A stretch of DNA of 64,000 nucleotides from Hippasteria phrygiana (Eukaryota > Echinodermata > Asteroidea > Valvatida > Goniasteridae): assembly GCA_037893225.1 (NCBI GenBank), contig JAZGUH010000228.1, positions 124,001 to 188,000 on the forward strand, read 5' to 3'. Each line of letters starts with the position of its first letter. Within the stretch, counting starts at the first letter, position 1. Below the pieces are notes generated by a model that searched no databases, had not been told where the DNA came from, and worked only from the letters and a program-made list of their open reading frames with translations. This document shows positions 1 through 14,400 of the stretch, piece after piece. A program made the translations under genes and the position numbers.

Positions 1-284
1 CAGCTAGAATCATTTTTACAGGGCCCAAGGAACATTTATGCATAAAAGCAATCAATTTCATGGGGCTCCATCACCTCAAGGAAACGCATCAAAAGTGGAA
101 ACTGAAAATCTAAGTTTTACAGATACTATATCAATGTGCGAAAATGGCTGCAATGCTATTTAGCTACATTGCAGTGGTCTCAAAGATGATCAGGGCGCCC
201 TCTATTGATATTTTCTAAAGGGGTTTGTTATCTTTGCAGGTTAAATGCATTCATATCGTACATAATTTGTCTGATTGACGGTTA

Positions 285-1690
285 AAGGGAATAATTAAAG
301 AGGGTGTTGATTACTGAGAGAAGTCTGCGTCTTTTTGTAATTTTATGTAGATTGCGTATTGTAAAATTAAACAGCCAATTACTTCTGCCATGAAATAACA
401 ACAAAAAGTGACTTTTGAGAGCTCATACAATTCCTGTATAAGTGCTAGAAGATTGTCATGTTTATCATGTATAAAACCTAAGCTAAACTAACTTTTGCAG
501 GTATAAGTTGTCATTAAATTCACAGCATTCCTCACAAATTGTAAACAAAATCTAAGCACCCACGGGGCACAATTATTTGTATGCAAGCACTTTTTGGGCA
601 AATTTTCGAGATTTCTAAAAAATTGAGAGTTGTCTAAGAATTAAGAGGCCTTCTTGTAAATTTGAGCACATATGTCTTTCTTGAAGAAATTCCTTTTTAA
701 TTCTGATTACCCAAAATAAGAATTAAGGCAAATTTGGAAATAACGACATTGGAAATATGCAAATTCTAACCCTTTCAGCCCCAATGGCGACTATAGTCGC
801 CCGTGCACTATACCCCCCTTCAGCCCCAATGGCGACTAAAGTCGACCGTTAAGTGCTTAGTGTGTGAACAATGTGGGCACCACAGGCTGCATGCCAATAA
901 ACAATGCGGGGCTGAAAGGGTTCCCTAACAGTCCTGAATCCTCAAATTTTAATATGATTTTCCACACACCATAGGGAGTTAGGGTTAATACATACAGTGC
1001 AAGAAAAACGAATCGTTTAAAAATCTTGAAACTGAAGATTTTTAAAGATTCAGACAGATTAAAGTTTAACTCTAACTTAAAAGCTTTAACCCTAACCATC
1101 CCTAACCTGCCAAAATCAAACACCCCATTGTGTTGAATTTTGTGTGATTGAGTACTGTAGAGCCTTGGCACCATCACTTTGCATGGGACTTGATGCCCTG
1201 ATTTTGTCAAAGTGCAAAGAATGTGCTATTGGTTTACTACACAGTGTTGAATTTTGGCTGATTGGGGAAGGTTCCTAGACAAAACAGCCAGGGGGTTAGG
1301 GTTATAAAATTAAAGAGCATGTTGACTGCTGAGAGAAATCTGTGTCATTTTGTAGTTTTATGTAGATTAATAAGGTACCGGACTATATTATAACAAAACA
1401 GGCAATTATTTCTGCCATGAAATAATTCTAAACTACTTCTGAGAGCAGTTTTTATCAAGTCCCGTCTAGCCCGCTGGTCCTATTTTGTCAAATGTGGGTA
1501 GAAAACAAATCTAACACCATAATATGACGCCCCCCTTTTGTGCTTCATGCTAGACACAAATAAGGGAGCTCTCGAACGTACGTGTTTATTAATTCATGGC
1601 AGAAATAAATGGCTATTGGAATTCAATATACTTTAATCCACACAAAACTACACAAAGATTTCTTTCAGCAGTCAACATCCTCTCTAAAGG
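285..1690. repeat. Three copies of a TGTTGA..TCTGCCATGAAATAA repeat
   Basis: Related segments lie at about 285-445 (+), 1300-1450 (+) and 1585-1690 (-). The last two form an inverted pair around a GT-rich spacer. No coding capacity is seen. 1-284 and 923-1299 hold nothing recognisable. Confidence 0.5.
768..922. repeat. 155-bp palindromic MITE, ends AACCCTTTCAGCCCC
   Basis: A 15-bp perfect terminal inverted repeat (768-782 and 908-922) encloses two direct copies of a CAGCCCCAATGGCGACTA unit at about 777 and 820. No target duplication is clear. Confidence 0.6.
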
Positions 1691-2257
1691 TAGTGTACAT
1701 GATTGGTCATTGTTGCAATTTTCAGAAATGGGCAGATTCAGGGGTTAGTATTTTATAGGAAATATCGTTTCACTGACCTGTTCAAAGTTTTGCATTCTTG
1801 GATGGCAGAAAAAAACGAGAGAAAAACGGCATTGGTTTTCAACCGTCGGGCGGCATTTGTTATAGCAACCCCTTGTAAAATAAGCCCAATTTTTGTAAAT
1901 GGGATCTTTTTCAATTGGTCACATAACATGTACAGAGGCCGAGGGCCGAGTGGAACGTCCAAGATCCACCGCATGCACTGGTTACAACGTGTCGCTTCGG
2001 TACACTACGTGTGTGCCCATTTTCGGATTGTTAGCCCATTTTAGACACAACACGGATTAACTACATTCGGTCAATAGAGGGCAGAACAATCGTTGGAAAA
2101 CGATTTAAATATCCACTTTTCCTGAAAACGACAGCACACCTGGTGCCATCATTTCACAGGATGATTGAGACTACTATTAACTTACAGTCTAGTAAGGTAT
2201 TTCTTAATAATTCAGTAAAACAAATTGGGGGGATTACCAATCGTGTACACTACCTTT
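1686..2257. mobile_element. MITE family 1, copy 1 (ends AAAGGTAGTGTAC)
   Basis: The ends AAAGGTAGTGTACATGATTGG and its inverse at 2235-2257 form a ~20-bp inverted repeat. A TA at each border suggests Tc1/mariner-type insertion. Related copies lie at 22942-23404 and 25653-26455, sharing the GGGGGTTAGT..AGGAAATATCG left arm and the ACCTGGTGCCATCATTTCACAGGATG right arm. Confidence 0.65.
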
Positions 2258-2349
2258 AAGGCTTTCAATTTGGAGTTGCAGTGCTTGTCATGTCATAAAT
2301 TCAATGCTTATTTAAAGTTATAACTTTGAGAAAATTCTCCCTTACTTAC

Positions 2350-2423
2350 CAACATAAGTTCCCTTTGGGGCACACTCAATGACCCCCTTATCGCTGCCTG
2401 GACTATCCAGAGCAATATTGTAC
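2350..2423 (-). CDS. PKHD1L1: Fibrocystin-L-like exon 8 (last one visible)
   Basis: The acceptor GCATTCAAATGTAG precedes 2423 and the donor GTAAGTAAGG follows 2350. The 74 bases encode YNIALDSPGSDKGVIEC, then APKGTYVG. The C-x-x-x-G-T-Y-V-G ending closes this TIG unit in fibrocystins. It leaves in phase 1, so coding must continue to the left. I found no convincing next exon in 1-2349. Confidence 0.78.
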
Positions 2424-5400
2424 CTACATTTGAATGCGACAGAAACAAAGAAAATAAGGAATGCCCGAACTGGCAAACATTGGCTTCGGCCATCACGTAT
2501 TTCCTACCAAAAGATTTTGTCAAAACCTGGGCCAAGATCCGATCTGATGAGAGCTTTATTTAATAACCTCTTGAATACATGCCACGGTTTAAAAAAAAAA
2601 CACCTGGCCGGTTGCCTTCTATATGCTAGGGCTGTCCCGAATATACCGAATATTCGATCGTCAACCGAATATTCGAATACCTTTTTGCCGGTTCGAATAT
2701 TCGAAAAAATTATATGCACGTACAGATACGACTCTGATGTTATTTTAATAGAAAAGTTACAGCGTTTATTATTCACATCCGTAAATCCCTTGACACATAT
2801 AAAAGAATAACTGCAAAAACGCAGGCTGGAGTTTGGATTCTTGTTATCAGAATACCGTAATGATAATTGATTCAACAGGCACATACATGTATGCAAAAGA
2901 ATGCCGATCAAGCAGTTTATAATATTGATCGCCGCACGTAAAACACTAGCGTGTTTTGCATGCAACTTTTCACTGACGCGGCATGCAGTTGCAGCTGATG
3001 CGTGAAAAACCTGATTGACGAGTATCAAATATTTGAATATTAGGTCAAACTCAGTTTCGAATAATCTAATACTAAATTATTTGAAAATGAACAGCCCTAC
3101 TATATGCGCATTCCTGCACGTACTTAATCCAAAATTGTTCTTGAATGGGAGTGTAATGAATAGATGGAGCTTTTTCAAACAAAGCTTTTACTCACATGAA
3201 AGGGGGGAGTGCCTCCAAGTGCAGGGGGGGGGGGGGGGGGGGGGGTGCCTATTGTTTACATTTATGATTGGCTGCACAGACCGTTCTTGGCATACCTGCC
3301 TCCCATCAATAACAGCCGGACAAGGGGTTAAACCGACTGGTAATGACTAATAATCTCAGTGCTTTTTGTCTTTGTGAATTTAACATTTCGTATTAAGTGC
3401 CAGTGGTTTCATCAGAACTTCAAATATCCAAGAAATACACCATGAAAAAGATCTCTTGCAAAACACCAATTGCTCCAAGGATTAACCAGTATTTGTTTTA
3501 CACAGTTTGATGAACAATGAAAATCAATGACATCTCGGAGTAGTCTTGTTATAAATAATGTGAGTTAACCCTGATGGCTATACACGCCATTTTCTGCAGT
3601 TTGAATTCATTGTTGGATTATTGTGTATGTTACGCTTTGCTGCACAAACCTCGAGTCGGTTTTGCTTGGCTGCACAGGCTGCACAGGCTGCTACGGCACC
3701 CAGGCACCCGACTATAAATAATTGACTTTAACCCTAACCCTCCAGGGTATTTTGGCTAGAAACCCTGCCAGACGCATCAGATTGCATACTTTGTCACATT
3801 GACTTGTGTGCAGAGTGCAGCAAGGTCAAGCTGTCACCACAGATGCACTGTGCTACGTCTGGCAGGGTTAGGGTTAAGGGGTTAACTTCTATTCTACACA
3901 CAGAACAATAACATTATTGGTACCATGAATACTGTGCGCTGTGAAAAAACACTTTTTTGGCCAAATGTCAGATTAAAAAAGAAAAAAATTAACAACTCAT
4001 TCAAAAAATCAGGTTAAAAATGTGGTTGCCTTGAAAGATCCTCTAAACCTACCAAGTACAATACTGTATTGAGAATGCAACTTACAATTCGCCTGTTGCT
4101 GGATTAAATGGGTCGCATGCATAATTCCCCCAGTAGATCCTAGAAAAATATAAAAAAATAAAATGTAATGTCAATCAAGATTAAATTATCCATTGGAATG
4201 AGAGAGCAAATTTAGGCCGAGTCCTGCACACAACTTGTTTATGAACATTTTAAAATCGAAAAGATTTAACTTTAATACCCCAACTGGGAAAGATTTTACT
4301 TTAATACCTCCCACCAAAATTGGTCAAGAACAGCAAAATCTTGGAAAATAACCAACCCTCCTTGATAACAACTGTCTAAACATGTGGCACAACCTGTTAT
4401 TTCAAGATTTATTTCAGCAAAATCTGTAAAAAATGAGGAAGAAATCAACATATACTATATAGGCCTATGTGCACAACTGCCAACTGCCAACTGCCAAGAA
4501 CTTCTAACACAGAAAACACAAACGTTCTTCCCCTATATTGCACTAAAATGTTCCAACAAAATTCTCAAAATTAAAGGTTGTGCCAAGTGCTTATACAATT
4601 ATGAACACAAATGGATGGTTATTTTCCAAGATTTGCTGTTTCTAACCGATTTTGGTGGGGGGAATTAAAGTAAAATCTTTCCCCCAACTGCCAACAAAAT
4701 CGATCAGGAACAGCAAAATCTTGGAAAATAATTAATCCTTCTTGATAATAGGTATGACCATGGAGGTAACTCCATGGTATGACACCCAAACGCCAGTTAG
4801 CACATTTGCCTATGTGCATGCACAATGTAACCATTTTGGGGGTCACCTTTTCTGGCCAAATTTCAGAACCCACCCCCACCCCCACCCCACACCCCCCCAC
4901 CCTGCAAAAAATCCTGTCACTCTCATTTGGCGAAAACTAAAAAGGGGCCCGTAACTATACACAATTGCCTGATATGAAGCACGCAGTGAAAAAAGGGGTT
5001 GGCTGTACTGTGCACGAATGAAAACTATCACTTTTTAGGCCTACCGATGTAAAACACGTTATTGAATGAGGGGGCTGCCATCTTGGATAAAGTTGGTAGT
5101 AGGTCAGCTATCAACACGAGGGGGCGCAATTCCCCAACCCACCCACAAGATAGAAGCTCCAGGCCTAGCCTGCACGACGAAGCCATTGGCTTACAAGAAG
5201 CCCTAGGTCTACACGTATATACGGATACAAAATACCAGTTTACAAAATTTCAAACCAACGTCGAAGTCACTCTACACTTTTAAATTGTGGCTGGTAACCT
5301 TTGTAGGGAAAATGAATAGCCATCCCCAAACAAAATTTCTTGGTGCGCCACATAACTGCAACTCAAACGGAGATTCGATCCCATTATTCTCACCTCAAAA

Positions 5401-8400
5401 TCTGTGGTTTTCCCTCGTTTCCATCCTCATCCTCCGGTTTCGGGGTGGGGTCGTAAATATCTGTGAACATCTTCCCTCGCATTGAAAGCTTGGTTCCTAT
5501 TGAAAAAGCAGACTGATTTTGAGAGGCGCTTGTACAAAAAGACAAGGGATAAGAAAAATTCATATGAATTCCTTTGTACAACTTAACTGCAACCAACTAC
5601 GAAAACGGCGGAAATCATCTCCAGAAAGGTCGCAAAACAGTGGGTTTTTTGTCTTTCTAGTTTCATATCTCAACTTCTACTTAACGTATGAATTTCGTTT
5701 TTGCGCCCAAAAGGAGAATAGTTATTCCTCTTATAAGATGATTGTTTTAATTTTTAAGTCTTGTACCATGCCGGTTAAAGATCGTCGGTTTTGTCAGTTT
5801 GACCGTGTAGGCGGCATTTTTTGCTTATTGCAGACTAGCAATGCGGTCCCTAAACGGTCGTAACTCAGTAACCTTCCGGCCGATTTTTTTCGTTCGAGCT
5901 GTAAAATAGAGGTTGATCCCTCATGGAAAGTTGATGTAAAACTCTCGCCGATTGACTACATTTTACTGGCGTACTTGGTACTGTTAAAATAAGCAGCGAA
6001 TCAGAATGGCCGTTTGAGATCCCATACACATCCACAGCATCCGGCGTTTTATGATAGAGATGGCCACGTTGAACAAGGGCTCCTGTTTAAGAGCGAAATT
6101 CACTCTTTTTAAATGTGAGCAAAGCTTGGATATTTACACTACTGGAGAGCCTGATTATTGTAGATTTACGTGATGTTATTTTATTTTTGATACCACGAAA
6201 GTTGAAATATTAATGGTTGTGTAGAAAATGTCTTGAAAACGAAAAGTTACGTCAACACATGTACTTTGGATCTCTGGCCCATGCTGCGGTTAATGGGCGA
6301 GCTCAGTTTTGTATGGGTAGCGTCCATACCTGCAACGATTGTTGTTTATGATGTTGTTTATGTTGTTTTCTTGGGAAAAACAAGTATTTACATGTACATG
6401 TTGATTTAATATAATTGTATTCTTACTAGTGCCAGTTTTTCTTCCGAAAATACATATTTATCTTGTTGGTTATAACTTGACTGCATGCTTCTTGTGAAGA
6501 CATATTATTGATGATGGTGATGTAAGTTGACTCCCACATATTCCTTGTTGAGACATTTAACTTGTTTATGATTTTACTTCATGCTTATAAATACAAGAGT
6601 TCATTTTTGTTGTAACAATAAACAATACGTGTAGGTGCACTTGTGGGTGTCACGAATGCGCCCTTATAACACCCTCTTTTCCATAACACCCCTACTCTGC
6701 AAGTAGAACGGGCCCATAATTATGTGAGGAGTTTCAAGGTTGAACGCACAGCTACCCCGTGAACCAAACCAAACCAAACCAAACCAAACCGAGCAGCCCG
6801 CTTTGTTTGCAATGTCTATTATATAAGCGGAGATCCATCGTTAACATCATGCTGTCCTCTCTTGAATGGGACACCCTTGAACTCAGGGGTTTTTCAAAAC
6901 CCTGGCTTTGTCTCCGCCTTCGGCTTCGTCTCCGATTTCTGAATTACTGAGAAGCAAACCAAATGGAAATATTCTAATTTTTGCTTTTATAATCAACCAA
7001 ATGAATGTTTCTGAGGCAAAACATGCACCAAAATGTAGAATATTTCTATTTGGTTTGCTTCTCAGTTAGGCCACAAAAATATTTGTTTGGTTGTCCTCCA
7101 CACCCCTTCGCCAGTGGGGGGCGGGCGGAGGGATATTTTTAAATATTTGTTTTAATATTTTTTTTTACATTCCCCGGAAGTCCAACTTCAAACCATACAC
7201 AAAGTGAAACAAACACACAAATATTGTTAGGCCGATAAATAGTTTAATATACGTAATACGGCTGCATCTTCAGCGATGGCCGCCGGGTCCTTTACTCCAT
7301 CCGAACAACACATACCGTAGCCCTAAGGCTGCTAGTGCTGACACTGTCTCCTAGTCCTGGTATACCCAGCACGTACGATATGGGGCAGAGGGGTACCCCC
7401 CTTTTTGTCCCAATACCCTATACACTCTCCAGACTATTGTTACCTAACACATTCCCCCTAGACTTCTGAAAAGAATTCCCGAGGTTCCTGGAACACAATG
7501 ACCAACGCAAAAGAGGGGGGGGGGGGGGGGGGGGGGGGTGGTTCGCTCTGCCCCATATCGTGCATTATATGAGTCCTGGGGCTCAATGTATGGACCACTT
7601 TTTGGTGGACGCGACCTTTGTGTGTTTCAGCTGTTGAGCTGGCTCAACATTCGACCAAAAAACCTCACAAAGTTTCGATGTGGTAGTCACACTGCACACA
7701 CAATCAAACAAGACTTTTACACCCAGTTTGCAATGAATGCTGAGCGTGTATTAAAGACGCCATCTTGGCTTCCTCTGTGCATATACACGTTCAGTTGATG
7801 CATTTTTTGTTTGAATATTTATTATTTAATCGTTTGTGTACATATACAACAAAAATATTCCAAACTAAATATAGGTTTTCCCGGCCAATTTCATCACAAA
7901 TTAATTCAATTTCATTAACACGCATTCAAATTCACGCATTTCCCCTAGTTCAATCAAACTAGGGTTTCTTTTTAGCTACTATTGCATTCAATTTCGTGTT
8001 TGTGCACACATGATTTCGTTCTTTCCATTCAGGTTCGTTTTAGTTATTCTATTTCGTTTATAGGCATTCGAGACTACATTTTCAACAATCTTCAGTTAAA
8101 TGTCTACTACCTATCTATAATTCATAAAATCAAATTAAGACTCATCGAAGCGCACACGAATTTGTTGCTAGTTTTTGTTTTCTTTTTCGTTTATGGGCAA
8201 TGAATTTCAAATTCTGTGCGTTCAAATTAAACATGAGTTATGGCTTGTTTATTCGAGGAAGCTGGCAATGGCTCTTTTACTGGCACTTGAGTTTTTCTTT
8301 GTTAGATGCGTTTCCGTGTTGTTTGCATTTAATTTACGTCATATGCATGTGTTTTGTCTTAATTGCAATAATTGTTCCTTTTGCATTGTTACCCCATGAT

Positions 8401-11400
8401 TAAAGTTAAAGCCTGTACCCTGTATCTAGAAGACTGTTTAGTAAAGTTTAAAAAGTTATGGTGATAAGTTGAAATGAAAACAAAATCTTTCGCTATAGCC
8501 TTGTGATAGTTTGCACGTGGTCCTTATGTTTTCTTCTTTATTTCTGCTAATGTTCGGGCCACGTCAAATTGAAATACGAATCAGAAAGCACATACCACTC
8601 AAACGAATTTGAATGTAAAAATTAAAAAAAATTTGCCAATTGATGAAATTGAATGGTTGACCAGCCTCTTGCTGCTGGCTTTTACGAAATTTAATAATCT
8701 TTGCGACCTCAAGAATTTGGATGATCTTATTTGGCCAGTGAATGCTAACTGCTAAAATGGAATTACTCCTTTTGACTGTTGAATGCTGATTCAACGGAGC
8801 ATTTATTTTCCAACGAAATTGATATATTGATTAAAGAATATAATTAGAAAAGTTTTGAGATTATATTTTTTTCATAAGTGTATTTCTCAAAAAGCGATTT
8901 TCATAACATTTTAGCCTCGTGCGTTATACATGTGCACTGTGGCCACTCCTTGGGATATTTCCCAAGATCTTGGGAATTTTGGTGGGGAAAATATGGATTG
9001 CACATGCGCAAAGTGCTTATTCCGATGCGCTTTGCACAGTGTTTTCCCTTCGCCTTGGGAATTCTTGGGAATTTTACTGGATGAATCTTGGGAATTCGAA
9101 ATTTGATGAGTGGCCACGCTGCATTTGTGTATTTTTGTGCCGCGTGTATTTCCATCGAGATATTTATTGTGCGAAGTCACACACTGATACTAGAATATGA
9201 ACTTTCAAACTCTGGAGTAAAAGGTAGGTTCGTGTTTGTGCATTACAAATAACAAAATAAAGATGGAAACGAGATTGGAACGAATCAACCAGCAAAATCA
9301 ATACGAGTTTTTGATAAAATTGAAGAAAAAGAATATTTAAAAAAAGGAAAAACTTTTTTGGCGCGGGGCGAAAAATAGGGGCGGGTGGTCGAGGACAACC
9401 AAACATTTTTGTTGTTGGCCTTATTCAGAAATCGGAGACGAAGCCGAAGGCGGAGACGAAGCCAGGGTTTCGAGAAAAAAAACTCAGTTGGTAGAGCGCC
9501 GGTACGGTAACCCGGAGGTCGCAGGTTCGAATCCCGCTCCTGCCAGTTTCTTTGTTCACTTTGAAAATGTATTCAAATTTACCTAGTCAGTTTCCCAAGT
9601 TGAAAATGTGTTCAACTTTTGCGAATTCGCAGCGCAAAAACTTGCCCTGACGTCAAAAATTCGCGTTTGCGTTCGTTTTCGCGCCGAGTATGAACCGGTG
9701 TCATATGAATATCCGACTCCCATGAAATTTAGTTTTCTCTTCCCTATTATTGGTTATCCCTCTCACGTGACCGGTCACTGACCTAATTATCTTCACTTAG
9801 GCATGCGCAGTAGAACCACTAAGTCGGCTTTTCAGGGAGACGGATATCCATGGTACACCGGCCATAAAACTGCCATGGTTAGAAAGACCATGGAGGTAGG
9901 CATGGAAAGACCATTAAAACGTAGAACAAATCAATATCGAAAAAAGAAAATGCGCTGTTTGTCTGAAAATCGTTGATAAAAAACTTCTCGTACAGTTCGG
10001 TCTGCAAAATTTTCGTTCCCGAAAGTATTTTTGTCCATGATTTTCAGACAAACGACGCATTTTCAAGGGGTGATCGTGTACATTATTATATTTTACTTTT
10101 CAATGATATTTTCAGCGTAGTATTTTTTAGGACGAAAGCTTTTTATAGCCCAACTGGGCGCCTCTTAGGCGATGCGTCCTTTTATAGAAAGAAGGAAATT
10201 CTTACCTGGTACACCGCTTTGTGGCGTTACTCCCTCAACTGTTGGTGTGTTATAGTCCCTAAACTGTAGCATAAAAATCAAAACAAATACAATTTAACTG
10301 CATGTATTCGCAGGGGAGGATATCGTCACAGTTTTCACAGACGAATTTTGCCCCTCCGCACTATAATTTTGTTCTCAAGAAAATCAGGTTTTAAGTTGCT
10401 CACTTTTTAAAATGAAGATTTTTACCTGCATTATACCACATGTTGATTCAGTGTTGACACTATGTTCAAGTTCAGTTCTCGGTCTTTTACAAGTCATTGG
10501 CAACTGAGCGATAGGCCAATTAATCACAGAGTTATTAATTGATTTAAATAAATTTGTCTCTTCGTGAAAACTCAGAAACGAGAAATGACCCGTTTTGCAC
10601 CACAGAGTAGCATTTGTCTCTTCGTGAAACCCCAATATCAATTTCCGGGCAATTTTGTCGCTCACAACCCTACTCTATAACACGAAGTTCAAATTCGTAT
10701 CTTCGTGAAAACTCAGAAATAAGGAAACTGCCGCTATTCGCCTCTATAGCGCGTGTCAATAATTGTCTCTTCGTGAAAATCCAAAATCTATCTTCTGGCA
10801 ATTTTGCCCTTCTCGGCCAGGGCGTATAGAGCTTCTACACAGAGAATTCAAATTGTCTGTTCGTTGAAAACTTAAAATACGTTTTTTTTGTAATTTTCCC
10901 CTTTCCTGAATTACTGTAATTAGAAAATTCTAAAAAGTGACGATTTTTGCCTAATTTGTCTCCTCGTGAAAACTCTGACGATATGTTTGCTTTTACGGAT
11001 AAACAAATAATCTATGGGGTTAAACCCTTGCCATTTGTTTTGCTTTTGTTGGGCTTGTAACCATTCCCCCACATATATTTTGCTTTTTATTAGTAAAAGC
11101 TATAAATCTGACAAGCCTGACCCCCCCCCCTCCTAAAAAAAAACACCTAGATCTGCCCCGATTCAATGTAGAAGGAGTGGTTTGCACTCCTGCACACAAA
11201 CGTTTGAAACCTAATATTAATGAAAGTAAGCAGGTGATAAAAATAGGTAGGCCTTTCTTTAATAGCTTACACTACTATACTGGACAAACGCCGACAATGA
11301 TAATTACGACCATACAGTAAATGTGTCAAATAAGTGTATTTTGTCTATAAAAAACACCTCTACAACTCACTAGTGAAAAAGAAAAATACCTCTTTGGTAG

Positions 11401-14400
11401 GAAATACATGAAGAGCGTTTCTAGAATGTGTTGCTATTTGAACAAAATTATAAATTTTACCGCCTGCGTTCTTCATAGAAAAAACACCCTGAATAAATCA
11501 TGTTTTACACAATCAAAACAGCAACATTTTGAACTGTCTGTGCAGAATTGTTTTCCACTCGGAAATTTAAAAGTGAGCAAGTTCATTCTAATACAATTTA
11601 GCATTATATGATCGCTTTGGATGCAAGTCTGTTCACTCAGTAAAGGAAACTGATTAGATTGACCTCATCAGGATCGGGGACATGCACAGGGTGTTTCCTA
11701 CTTCGGCCGATCGACATACAATTTGGGGAATTATCCTAACTTTTACCCCGGGAGTGACTTTATTACCAAAATCAAATATCTAGGATTTCCATGATTACCA
11801 TGGCAACTGATTCGAAACCATGATGGCCATGAATTTGAGCTATTTATAGAAGAAAAATATAATTATGGATGTCAAAAACATGGTTGTGGTATCCAAACTT
11901 ACCAAGTTTGGACTTCGGACGAATATGCAATGTCACATGACTTACCGCAATGCATTATGGGAATCCAAGATGGTCGCAAATAACCTTTTTGTTTCAGCCC
12001 TTTTTGGCACTCAGCTCAAAGAAAAAGTTGGCCAGTTTTGGTTTGGGAATTCATGGCAAGCTATAGGCCCTATATAGAGTTGCCTCTGTATTTCGGTGAA
12101 AAAGTCATTTGGAGGTAAAATATCTAAAAATCGTTATTTTTTTCTAAAATTTACCACAAAATGAGTTATAGCATGACCGTGGGTGTTGAATTTCAATGAT
12201 AGATAATTATACAAATGATACATGTAGGCCTATACCAAATTTAAAATTATTTGAATGAAAATTGCCGAAAATATCCCCCAAATATACTGTTTTTGACTCA
12301 AAAGGAGCAAAAATTTACGAAATACCCTCTAATTGTGTTCACTGCAGCGCTATCAAAATTAATGATGTCATGTTGTTTATACTAGCAAACACATGTGTCT
12401 CCGCCAATTTTTTGATAGGCCAAAGCACATGGAAATTGTGCCCCCCTCCCCCCTCTCTCCCCGGTCCTAAAAAAAAAGCCCGGTCCCGATAGGGATTTTA
12501 AAGCAAGTTACAATTCACGATTCTTCGTACGTTGAATTTGCATTTCGATTCTGTGGTACAGTACTTGGTAACTGGTTCCCCGTCCACAATCACGAAGACA
12601 GAGAATGGGCCGGCTTGGGTACCAAGGGACCTGTTAAATGAGAGATTTTGCAAAACAAGATGGTTAATACACGCAAATAAAATACCGGTACAAATTTGAA
12701 GTAGAGCAAATTAATATAGGTTTTCCAGGCTAATTTCCCCATTCGTTCATTTTAATGCCTGTCTCATTCAATTTAGATTGAAATTAAATGATCACGCAGA
12801 TAGTCATTCGACAATCAAACAAATTAATTCAAATTCACTATCCGAGCATTCCGTCGTCTTTTAGCTTCATTCGTACTTGTAAAAGATGCATTCAAATTAA
12901 AACTATCGTATTGTTCATTCAATTTCGTCTAGACCAGCAGTACGGGGTTGATCGGTCATCCATTTTCATTAATGGGCAAACACATTTCACCTTTTTTCAA
13001 GCATCTTTTTCTGCATGTCCGTATTATAAAAGTCTGATTTATCTCAACGTAAATCATACATGACGTCTTCAATCCGTGCACATCTCTCTTTCTTAACTAA
13101 AGTCTTCAGACAGATAAGTTGACGGGCCTTCGGGAGGGGAGGTGTGATCGTCTGATGGAATCGGCCCAATGAAAACAAATTACTCCAAGAGAAGTGTTCC
13201 CGATGGTACAACCATTGCCAAACACATGCCCCGAAGTCTTGCACATGAAGAGATCGATGGGTGAATCAGAACGAAAAAGAACCGCAAACATAGTATACAA
13301 GTTAAAGGATCCATAAACATGTCAACATACATATGCCCCTAACTTTTGGGGTCAAACTTTAAAACAAACAAAGATCAACAGTAAAAAAATTAATTCTTTA
13401 GCCCTTTTCATTTCATTAGTTCGTTACATCATCCATCCCTCATATCAGTTCAGATGTGACATTATAAATGTTACAGAATTTTCCATTATCAAATTTTGCA
13501 AAAAAAATTATAATAGCAATTTAAAAATCCTATTAATTTGAATGACCGTTTGATGAAAACGATTGCACATAAACGAATAAGAAAAGAAAAGCATGGTCAT
13601 ACGTCATATACTGACGTTCGCTAATTTGAATGCTTCAACCGTTAAAGAATGTCACAAAACTCAATTTAAGAATGCAACAAATGAAGTCTTGAATGCACCA
13701 AAACAAAATAGAAAACGAAAACGAACATTAGAAACAAAATCTTGGGTGCTTAAAAATCGAAACTGAATGGCCAAAACAGTGAAAAAGAAACCTTAATTTG
13801 ATCAGGCGAATTTGAATGACCAATAACGAAAATGATCAGAAAAATTCGCAAATTGGCCGGGGAAACCTATACTTTTATCACTGTGGACTCTCATTTAATT
13901 GGACAACGGGACACGAATGCGAAGCGAAATTAATGTCAAAAAACATTCGCGGCGAAGAACTAGAAAGACCAGCTCCCATTTCGAGCGAACATTATCGCGA
14001 AAGTGGAGTAAATTTCAGACGAAATCAACGTGTGTTATTGCGAGGGACGCCATTAACTACGAATTCGCCTCACCTTTTAAATGAACTCGCGTGAACAATA
14101 TTATGAACCATGCCGACAGTTTTAGCATTTTGCATAATATGTGAAGTAATATAAACCGGCTTTTATGTTGGACTGAATAGAAGTTAGCCCTTCGTCCTCC
14201 GAACCGAAGCGAACCGACGTCATGAAACCTTGGCGGCAAAGATTCGCACAAGTTAGAATGTGTTCAACTTTTGCGAATTCGCATGAGCTGACGTCATAAA
14301 TTCGTTTTGCATTCGCATTTACGTTCAAGTATGAACCGGTTAATGTGGTCAATTTAATACATTATTAATTATAGATTTCCCCGGCAAATTTCGTGAAATG

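Larger units (their letters stand above)
6893..9474. mobile_element. 2.6-kb element bounded by a GACGAAGCC-rich inverted repeat
   Basis: CCCTGGCTT(T/C)GTCTCCGCC and about 60 further bases at 6893-6950 recur inverted at 9424-9474. GGCC..TTTGGTTGTCCTC at 7068-7102 pairs with 9392-9421. The interior holds other elements (6947-7065, 7367-7563, 7870-8826, 8913-9150) and no transposase. No target duplication is clear. Confidence 0.55.

Noticed and set aside
2504..3028. 174-codon open frame on the minus strand
   Set aside because: It spans the boundary and body of a hAT-type MITE with target duplications and has no protein motif.
3728..3876. Telomere-like (CCCTAA)n sequence
   Set aside because: Only two hexamers at each end in inverted orientation; they belong to a short foldback.
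9482..9545. tRNA gene
   Set aside because: A and B boxes are present, but the acceptor stem 5' half is missing, the anticodon loop lacks the usual T before the anticodon, and the tail is a repeated SINE body.
13044..13300. Open frames inside family A copy 2 as a transposase
   Set aside because: Frames are under 70 codons with no DDE or other transposase motif.
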